Source: Patescibacteria group bacterium UBA1400
GTDB taxonomy: Bacteria > Patescibacteriota > Microgenomatia > UBA1400
Assembly (NCBI GenBank): GCA_002305125.1
Contig: DBQG01000026.1
Coordinates: 856 to 20,888 of the forward strand
Length of the DNA stretch: 20,033 bases
Reading direction: 5' to 3'
Shown in pieces: positions 1 to 5,188 of the stretch. The position numbers were made by a program, and so were the translations under genes. The notes under the pieces are model-generated. The model made no database searches. It was not told where the DNA came from and saw only the letters and a list, made by a program, of their open reading frames with translations. Numbering within the stretch: position 1 is the first letter of the stretch; every line of letters starts with the position of its first letter.

Positions 1-248
1 AAACTGCTTCTCATTCCAAAATCAACCTGCCTATCAAAGTCATCACTGTAAACAGTGGCATCATGATGAAACTTGTTTCTTTTGTCAAACAAGTTCTTTT
101 CAATTGCATAGGCTCTCATAAACTCACCGCCGGAAAAATATTTCCAATCAAGCACTTTAGCCAAGCCTTTTCCTAGGGTTGAAGAACCTGCTCCCGGAAG
201 TCCGGAGATTGTAATATTTTTATAGTTTAAGTTTCTAGCTTTGACCAT
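1..248 (-). CDS. Cytidylate-kinase-like P-loop nucleotide kinase (partial, 3' end outside window)
   Basis: The first 82 residues are visible, and the rest runs off the left edge of the window. A short strand leads into a Walker-A-type loop, GLPGAGSSTLGKGLA (about residues 17-31). This is followed by the 'DWKYFSGGEFMRA' pattern (leucine/aspartate-tryptophan-lysine-tyrosine, then a glycine-glycine-glutamate acceptor-lid motif) seen in archaeal-type CMP kinases and cytidylate-kinase-like proteins. The expected role is phosphorylation of CMP/dCMP or a related nucleotide in the cytoplasm. I see the P-loop directly; the substrate is inferred. The ATG at 248 is chosen because it starts the core fold directly and a promoter sits 16-44 nt upstream. 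There is no Shine-Dalgarno. The gene follows glmS with a 50-nt gap and may also receive read-through from it. An adenylate-kinase-like or AAA_18 protein is the main alternative. Confidence 0.72.
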   Translation of the reverse strand, partial: MVKARNLNYKNITISGLPGAGSSTLGKGLAKVLDWKYFSGGEFMRAYAIEKNLFDKRNKFHHDATVYSDDFDRQVDFGMRSS

Positions 249-261
249 AGATACGTATCTA
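248..261. promoter_or_regulatory. 14-bp perfect palindrome at the start codon, possible operator
   Basis: TAGATACGTATCTA is a perfect 14-bp palindrome. It covers the predicted transcription start and touches the first base of the start codon of the kinase-like gene. Its placement just downstream of the -10 box is typical of a repressor operator, but no regulator is identifiable here. The function is inferred from position only. Confidence 0.35.
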
Positions 262-263
262 GA

Positions 264-292
264 TTTTTACAATATTTTTCCGGCGGCGTCAA
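264..292 (-). promoter_or_regulatory. Promoter of the kinase-like gene
   Basis: On the minus strand, TTGACG (287-292) is a near-consensus -35 hexamer. It is separated by exactly 17 nt from TAAAAA (264-269), a weaker -10. The predicted start is around 257, leaving a leader of only about 9 nt before the ATG at 248. The promoter fits within the 50-nt gap after the glmS stop codon. Confidence 0.45.
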
Positions 293-298
293 ATAACC

Positions 299-2062
299 CT
301 ACTTAACAGTAACGCTTTTAGCTAAATTTCTCGGCTTATCAGGGTCCGCTCCCCGACCGATACTAAGATAATAACCTAAAAGCTGACCCACAATTATATT
401 AAAAAACAAGTTAAGTTCTTTTAAATCAGGCGTTTTAATCAATAGGTCAAATTCAGGAGCTGCAAAAGGAGTAATCCCTATAGTCAGACCACCTCTGGCT
501 TTAACCTCAGCAGCGCTAGATAAAATATCTTTTTTATATTTACCTGAATCTGCCAAAACCAAACAGGGTACTCCTTTATCAATCAAGCTTAAAACTCCGT
601 GTTTTAACTCTCCAGCCGCAAATCCTTCAGCATGAAGATAGCTTGTTTCTTTAATTTTTAAAGCTATCTCTAAACCGGCCGGATAGTTAAGATGTTTACC
701 AATAATAAAAAGATGGTTTTTGGTAACCAACTGTTTGGCCAAATCTAAAACCTGCTTTTGCAAGTCTTTGGTTAACCAGGACTGTAGTTTTTTACCAAGA
801 GCTTCAACTTTTGCTTGAGCCTGATTATTCCTACCCACAACTGCGGCGGCCAAAAGAAATAAAACCGTTAGTTGAGCAGTAAAGGCTTTAGTGGAAACAA
901 CAGCAATTTCCGGACCGGCTCCTGCCTGCAAAACACAATCTGATAATCTTGCCAAAGAAGACGCCTGTACATTTACTAAAGATGTTAAGAAAGCTCCTTT
1001 TTGTTTAGCCTTTTTGGCGATAATTAAAGTATCGGCTGTTTCTCCGCTTTGAGAAATGGCCAAAGCAACAGTTTTTTTATTGCAAAAGTTTAAAAAAGCA
1101 TCTGCCTCATAGGCGCCAAACACCTGAGCCTCAACTCCGGTTTGGGCTAGAAAATACTGGGCAACCAAGCCGCAATAGTAAGCAGAACCACAGGCAAAGA
1201 TAAGTAGTTTATAACCGTTTTTAAGTTTGTCAGCTACCAGCTTTAGCTCAGGTTGATTCAACCGGCCTGCTTTAAAAATCGTTTTTGGCTGCTGTAAAAT
1301 TTCTTTTAAAAGATAGTGAGGATAGCCGTCTTTGGTAACGTCCTCAAGTTTTAAATCCAGAGTTTTTGCCTTATATTTTTTTTTAGCTCCGGTTTTTAGG
1401 TCAAAAACCTCTACTCCCGACAGACTTAACTTAACCCCCTCCTGATCATCAACAAACACCACTTTCCTGGTTTTATCCAAAAAAGCGGTTGGGTCAGAAG
1501 CTAAAAAATATTCCTTATTGCCCAAACCAATCACCATTGGAGAACCATAACGGCAAGCTACAATTGACTTAGTTTCAAAATCTAAAACAGCAATGGCATT
1601 AGCTCCTTTAAGTTGACGAAAGCTGGTAAAAACCGCCTCTAAAAAATTTTTGCCTTTTTGCCTTTCCTCAATCAGATGAGCAACTACTTCTGTATCTGTT
1701 TCAGAAATAAACCGATGGCCTTTTTGCAAAAGGGAAACTTTTAACTCCTGATAATTTTCAACAATACCATTATGCACCAGGGCAATTTTTTTACGACAAT
1801 CAAGTTGAGGATGAGCATTATTATTATCGACCCCGCCATGAGTAGCCCAACGGGTATGACCCAAACCAAAACTACTTGCTTCCAGTTTTGTCTCAGCTCC
1901 ACCGATTTTTCCCACATGTTTTTCCACTATTAACTGGCTTAAACCAGTAATGGCAATTCCCCAGGAATCATAACCCCGATACTCAAGTTTTTTTAAACCC
2001 TGTAAAACTGTTTGAGCTGCCCTATTTTTTCTATCACCTAAAACAGCAAAAATACCACACAT
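299..2062 (-). CDS. glmS: Glutamine--fructose-6-phosphate aminotransferase (isomerizing)
   Basis: GlmS makes glucosamine-6-phosphate from fructose-6-phosphate and glutamine, the first committed step toward UDP-GlcNAc and peptidoglycan. At 587 aa it is full length for the family (E. coli about 609). The mature N-terminus begins with the catalytic Cys2 of the class II glutaminase (MCGIFAVLG). NGIVENYQEL and the TRWATHGG segment belong to the same amidotransferase domain (about 1-220). Two SIS sugar-isomerase domains follow, with AISQSGETADT (phosphosugar loop) and AEGFAAGELKHG. The C-terminus DPDKPRNLAKSVTVK is the conserved active-site tail. An AGGAGG Shine-Dalgarno (2068-2073) lies 5 nt before ATG. 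The 232-nt leader carries a glmS ribozyme, so expression is probably feedback-controlled by GlcN6P through self-cleavage of the mRNA. Confidence 0.97.
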   Translation of the reverse strand: MCGIFAVLGDRKNRAAQTVLQGLKKLEYRGYDSWGIAITGLSQLIVEKHVGKIGGAETKLEASSFGLGHTRWATHGGVDNNNAHPQLDCRKKIALVHNGIVENYQELKVSLLQKGHRFISETDTEVVAHLIEERQKGKNFLEAVFTSFRQLKGANAIAVLDFETKSIVACRYGSPMVIGLGNKEYFLASDPTAFLDKTRKVVFVDDQEGVKLSLSGVEVFDLKTGAKKKYKAKTLDLKLEDVTKDGYPHYLLKEILQQPKTIFKAGRLNQPELKLVADKLKNGYKLLIFACGSAYYCGLVAQYFLAQTGVEAQVFGAYEADAFLNFCNKKTVALAISQSGETADTLIIAKKAKQKGAFLTSLVNVQASSLARLSDCVLQAGAGPEIAVVSTKAFTAQLTVLFLLAAAVVGRNNQAQAKVEALGKKLQSWLTKDLQKQVLDLAKQLVTKNHLFIIGKHLNYPAGLEIALKIKETSYLHAEGFAAGELKHGVLSLIDKGVPCLVLADSGKYKKDILSSAAEVKARGGLTIGITPFAAPEFDLLIKTPDLKELNLFFNIIVGQLLGYYLSIGRGADPDKPRNLAKSVTVK

Positions 2063-2142
2063 AAAAACCTCCTAAAAGTTAAAAATAGTCTTAAAAAAAA
2101 TTTTAAAAATTAAAAAAGGAAAATAATGGCGGTTTACTTTTC

Positions 2143-2303
2143 TAATTGCTCTTTGTGTCCAGCATTACTACCGGTTGTTAAAACAATTATTAAGGCTGAA
2201 AGTCCAGCCTGAGGGTTTCCGCAAATACTCCCAAGTGGGGTCCGATTGTTAGCAACAGCTAACCCCTCTCCTCGTTGTCCTAAAAACTTAGGACCTACAC
2301 GCT
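2143..2303 (-). ncRNA. glmS self-cleaving ribozyme/riboswitch (divergent)
   Basis: On the minus strand, directly upstream of glmS, the leader matches the glmS ribozyme layout. It begins AGCG (2303-2300), with predicted cleavage between A2303 and G2302. P1 is GTCCTAA/TTAGGAC (2294-2288 with 2283-2277). The core strand AACGAGG (2276-2270) replaces the usual GACGAGG. P2 is GAGGG/CCCTC (2268-2264 with 2215-2211). TGCGGAAA (2223-2216) takes the place of GGCGGATG and can form P2.2 with CGTG (2301-2298), using two wobble pairs. P3 is AGGCTG/CAGCCT (2210-2205 with 2198-2193). P4 is TAATTGTT/AGCAATTA (2189-2182 with 2150-2143). Inside P4, P4.1 is CCGGTA-GTAA-TGCTGG (2174-2159) with a GNRA tetraloop, flanked by an ACAAAGAG segment like that of the Bacillus ribozyme. 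An extra hairpin GTTAGC/GCTAAC (2263-2248) is inserted in the P2/P2a region. The matching was done by eye from remembered family members; no covariance search was run. Confidence 0.85.
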
Positions 2304-2825
2304 TTTAAACTTTAAAACCGCCCCCCCTTTCTTTAAATTACAACTTAAAAAAGATTTATCAATAGCTGCAACCAATTTCTCAAGTCTTTGCCGGGCTTCT
2401 TCCAGGGTAAAAATGTGCTGTTCATTGGGAAAGTAGTGGAACAAACGGTTACGGCAGGTTTTCCATGTCTGCCACAAAAATTCGGCTACTTCCTGACTAC
2501 ATTTTTTACTTATCTCATTATATAAACATTCTTTTTCAAACCCTCTGACTTTTTCCAGCTCTGGATTTAAAGCTTTACCTATTCTAAAATAGTCATCATT
2601 AAATTCAGGACTGGAGATAAGCTGCAGGTCAAAAAAAAGTTTTTTCAAATAACCCTCAAAGGCTTTAGCTGCCGGCATCACAATAAAAGAGTAATCATGA
2701 AGCATATCTTTATTTTTCTCAGCCCAAGCTAAAAGATAAAAGCTTTGCTTTATTAAATTTTGTTGAGTAAAATTTAAATAGGGCCAAAAAGGCTTCTTGG
2801 TAAAAAACATAAGTTTATTTCTCAT
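2295..2825 (-). CDS. Solo HEPN-domain protein, RnlA C-terminal-like
   Basis: This is an all-helical protein of about 176 aa. The pattern 'HDYSFIVMPAAKAFEGYLKKL' (its 21 residues include DYSF, KAFEG and YLKKL, about 43-63), then FRIGKALN (80-87) and CRNRLFHY (124-131), resembles the C-terminal dimerisation/HEPN domain of the RnlA/LsoA RNase toxins. R125-N126...H130 is the RNxxxH signature of HEPN ribonucleases. The toxin's N-terminal domains are absent, and no RnlB-like antitoxin is adjacent. RNase activity is therefore inferred from the motif only. I start at ATG 2825; ATG 2810 is equally possible, and anything earlier would run into the divergent PBP gene. No Shine-Dalgarno is seen. The last 10 codons cross a G7 run and enter the glmS ribozyme, whose cleavage site falls two codons before the stop. 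That tail (GGAVLKFKSV) is probably not functionally conserved. Confidence 0.6.
   Translation of the reverse strand: MRNKLMFFTKKPFWPYLNFTQQNLIKQSFYLLAWAEKNKDMLHDYSFIVMPAAKAFEGYLKKLFFDLQLISSPEFNDDYFRIGKALNPELEKVRGFEKECLYNEISKKCSQEVAEFLWQTWKTCRNRLFHYFPNEQHIFTLEEARQRLEKLVAAIDKSFLSCNLKKGGAVLKFKSV
2335..2362 (-). promoter_or_regulatory. Possible glmS/ribozyme promoter inside the upstream ORF
   Basis: On the minus strand, TTGATA (2357-2362) and TAATTT (2335-2340) are spaced by 16 nt. They predict transcription starting near 2328, at the run of G residues, about 25 nt before the ribozyme cleavage site. The -10 is weak. Transcription through from the HEPN gene is the alternative. Confidence 0.28.
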
Positions 2826-2834
2826 AGTATAATA
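2826..2834. promoter_or_regulatory. Overlapping divergent -10 boxes
   Basis: A perfect TATAAT on the plus strand (2828-2833) ends 8 nt before the ATG of the first PBP gene. This predicts an essentially leaderless mRNA. On the minus strand the same bases read TATACT (2826-2831) or TATTAT (2829-2834), a plausible -10 for the HEPN gene. No good -35 is evident for either direction. Back-to-back use of the same 9 bp would make the two genes compete for polymerase. Confidence 0.4.
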
Positions 2835-2841
2835 ACAAATT

Positions 2842-5091
2842 ATGAAGGTAAAAGAAAATAAACAGGATAGTAACAAATTAAAAACGGAAAAAACAAATAC
2901 AGGCAGCTTCTTTAAAACTTTAATAGGAAAAAAATGGCTACTGTTCTTTAGTACTATTTTACTTGTTGTTGCCTTTTTGTTTTTTTATCTTTTTAAAGAT
3001 CTACCATCACCGACGAATTTAAGCAGTCAGGAGTATCCTGTTTCTACTCAAATCTATGACCGAAATAATACTTTGCTTTATGAAATTTACAGCAATCAAA
3101 ACAGAACGCCAATTGAGCTAAAAAATCTTCCTGACCATGTTATTCAAGCCACTATTGCTATTGAAGATAAAGATTTTTATAAACATCAGGGACTGGCAAT
3201 CAAGGGAATTTTAAGAGCAAGTTATAATATTGTTTTTAAAAAGAACCTTCAGGGTGGCTCTACCATCACCCAACAGTTAATTAAAACTGCCTTGTTAACC
3301 CCAGAAAGAACTTTTAAAAGAAAAGTAAGAGAGGCAGTTCTGGCTTTTTTTACAGAAATGCTTTACTCCAAAGATGAAATTTTGCAAATGTATCTTAATC
3401 AAGTACCTTATGGCGGAACGGCTTATGGTGTTGAACAGGCAGCCAAAAAATATTTTGGTAAAACTGCTGCTGAACTTAATCTGGCAGAAGCAGCTCTATT
3501 AGCCGGTTTACCGGCTGCTCCCACTAGGTTTTCTCCTTTTGGAGCTAATCCTCAACTGGCTAAAATAAGACAGGGCCAGGTATTGCAAAGAATGGTAGAA
3601 GACGGTTATATTTCTTCCCAACAGGCTGATCAAGCCTCAGAACAAAAACTTACCTACACTGATACTGTTACTGATATTAAAGCTCCTCATTTTGTTATGT
3701 ATGTCAAGGATCTTTTAGTAGAGGAATACGGCACTAAAATGGTTGAACAGGGAGGATTAAGGGTTAAAACAAGTCTAGATTTAAACCTCCAGGAGTTTAC
3801 CCAAAACACAGTAGCCTCAGAAGTTGCTAAGCTCAAAGATATGAAAGTCTCTAATGGCGCTACCTTAATAACCAAACCTAAAACCGGTGAAGTATTAGCC
3901 ATGGTTGGTTCAAGAGATTATTTTGACAAAGAAATTGATGGCAACGTTAATATCACAACTTCTTTAAGACAACCAGGCTCTTCCATAAAACCTATTAACT
4001 ATGCCGTAGGGCTGAGCAAAGGCTATACGCCGGCAACTATGTTTCTGGATATTCCTACTTGTTTTACAGTAGAAAACCAACCTCTTTACTGTCCTCATAA
4101 TTATGATGGCAACTATCACGGAGTTACGGAAATGAGATTTGCTTTAGGAAATTCCTACAATATTCCTGCGGTCAAAATGATGGCCCTAAATGGCATTGAA
4201 GATGTAATGGCAACCGCTTCTGCCATGGGCATTACTACCTGGAAAGATCCTTCTCAATATGGCTTATCTTTAACTTTAGGAGGGGGCGAAGTTAAAATGG
4301 TAGAAATGGCTGTTGCTTTTGGTGTTTTTGCTAACCAGGGTTTAAAAGTTAATTTGAACCCAATTCTAAAAGTAGAAGATTATAAAGGTAAGGTCTATAA
4401 AGAACTGAATTTGGACAACAATCCTCCGGCAGGAGAAGAAGTTCTTTCTCCGGAAATCAGCTACTTGGTCTCTCATATGCTTTTAGATAACAATGCCAGA
4501 TCTGCTGCTTTTGGTTCAAGCTCTCAACTTGTTATCCCCAATCATGCGGTTTCAGTTAAAACCGGAACTACTGATCATCCCCAGGGACCAAGAGATAACT
4601 GGACTATTGGCTACACTCCCTCTTATTTAGTGGCTACTTGGGTAGGAAATAATGACAACTCGCCAATGAATCCCTGGCTTGTTTCCGGAGTTACCGGAGC
4701 CGCTCCTATCTGGAATAAAGTAACAACTTTTGTTTTAAAAGACGTTCCGGATGAATGGCCTAAAAAACCGGAAAATATCGTTGGCGCTCAAGTATGTACC
4801 TGGAATACAGAAAAAAAAGAGGGGGAAGAAGAACAGCAATGCAACGGCAGATTTGAGTATTTTATCAAAGGAACTGAAAAAAATATGTCTCATGGAAAAA
4901 TAGAAAAAAAAGAAATCTGGATTGATAAAGAAACCCAAAAACCGCCCGAAGAGGGAAAAACAGACAACCTGGAACTACAAGAACACCTAGTTGCCTCTGA
5001 TGCTTTTGTTAAAGACTATTGTCTAGACTGCTCTCACGAAGGAGATAAACCAAATGTGGTTAACATGCAAAACATTAATTTAAATAATTAA
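2842..5091 (+). CDS. Penicillin-binding protein 1A family (bifunctional transglycosylase/transpeptidase)
   Basis: This class A PBP of 749 aa polymerises lipid II and cross-links the peptide stems outside the membrane. A short basic cytoplasmic tail precedes one transmembrane segment (about 31-51). The GT51 domain follows: EDKDFYKH with catalytic Glu108, QGGSTITQQL (137-146), the RKVREA segment, and EILQMYLNQVPYGG (179-192). The transpeptidase domain has nucleophile Ser380 in SSIK (380-383), SYN (438-440) and KTGT (573-576). The C-terminal tail (about 640-749) is rich in Glu/Lys with paired cysteines (CTW...QQC, DYCLDC), and is probably extracytoplasmic and disulfide-bonded. The ATG at 2842 is the only start just after the TATAAT box. 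There is no Shine-Dalgarno. A 97-nt gap separates it from its paralogue downstream. Confidence 0.95.
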   Translation: MKVKENKQDSNKLKTEKTNTGSFFKTLIGKKWLLFFSTILLVVAFLFFYLFKDLPSPTNLSSQEYPVSTQIYDRNNTLLYEIYSNQNRTPIELKNLPDHVIQATIAIEDKDFYKHQGLAIKGILRASYNIVFKKNLQGGSTITQQLIKTALLTPERTFKRKVREAVLAFFTEMLYSKDEILQMYLNQVPYGGTAYGVEQAAKKYFGKTAAELNLAEAALLAGLPAAPTRFSPFGANPQLAKIRQGQVLQRMVEDGYISSQQADQASEQKLTYTDTVTDIKAPHFVMYVKDLLVEEYGTKMVEQGGLRVKTSLDLNLQEFTQNTVASEVAKLKDMKVSNGATLITKPKTGEVLAMVGSRDYFDKEIDGNVNITTSLRQPGSSIKPINYAVGLSKGYTPATMFLDIPTCFTVENQPLYCPHNYDGNYHGVTEMRFALGNSYNIPAVKMMALNGIEDVMATASAMGITTWKDPSQYGLSLTLGGGEVKMVEMAVAFGVFANQGLKVNLNPILKVEDYKGKVYKELNLDNNPPAGEEVLSPEISYLVSHMLLDNNARSAAFGSSSQLVIPNHAVSVKTGTTDHPQGPRDNWTIGYTPSYLVATWVGNNDNSPMNPWLVSGVTGAAPIWNKVTTFVLKDVPDEWPKKPENIVGAQVCTWNTEKKEGEEEQQCNGRFEYFIKGTEKNMSHGKIEKKEIWIDKETQKPPEEGKTDNLELQEHLVASDAFVKDYCLDCSHEGDKPNVVNMQNINLNN

Positions 5092-5146
5092 ACTAAATAA
5101 ATTCTTCCACTTAACAAATCTTTTTTTTTCTGATAAAATTATATCC

Positions 5147-5183
5147 TATAATATATCTAGTAAAAGGAAAGCATTTTTGCTTT
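5147..5183 (+). promoter_or_regulatory. Promoter and leader hairpin of the second PBP gene
   Basis: A perfect TATAAT lies at 5147-5152 without a convincing -35. The predicted start is near 5159. A purine-rich AAAAGGA (5162-5168) could be the ribosome-binding site but lies about 20 nt from the ATG at 5189. Between them, AAAGCA-TTTT-TGCTTT (5168-5183) forms a perfect 6-bp hairpin, which would bring the site close to the ATG if folded. The bridging role is inference. Confidence 0.42.
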
Positions 5184-5188
5184 AAATA

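Noticed and set aside
2321..2327. Run of seven C/G bases as evidence of a real frameshift in the HEPN gene
   Set aside because: A homopolymer length error is possible, but it would change only the last ten unconserved codons; no downstream frame continues the domain.
2143..2330. Other structured RNAs considered for the glmS leader: RNase P RNA, tmRNA, SRP RNA, guanidine-I or lysine riboswitch
   Set aside because: None of their hallmark conserved segments is present, whereas the helix order and loop sequences fit the glmS ribozyme and the gene directly downstream is glmS.
2826..2876. Longer N-terminus of the HEPN protein starting within the PBP coding region
   Set aside because: It would be antisense to the PBP start codon and adds a low-complexity hydrophobic stretch with no ribosome-binding site; starts at 2825 or 2810 suffice.
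3501..3516. Perfect inverted repeat AGCCGGTTTACCGGCT, also at 6184-6199
   Set aside because: It encodes the conserved AGLPAA motif of the GT51 domain in both PBPs and is explained by coding constraint.
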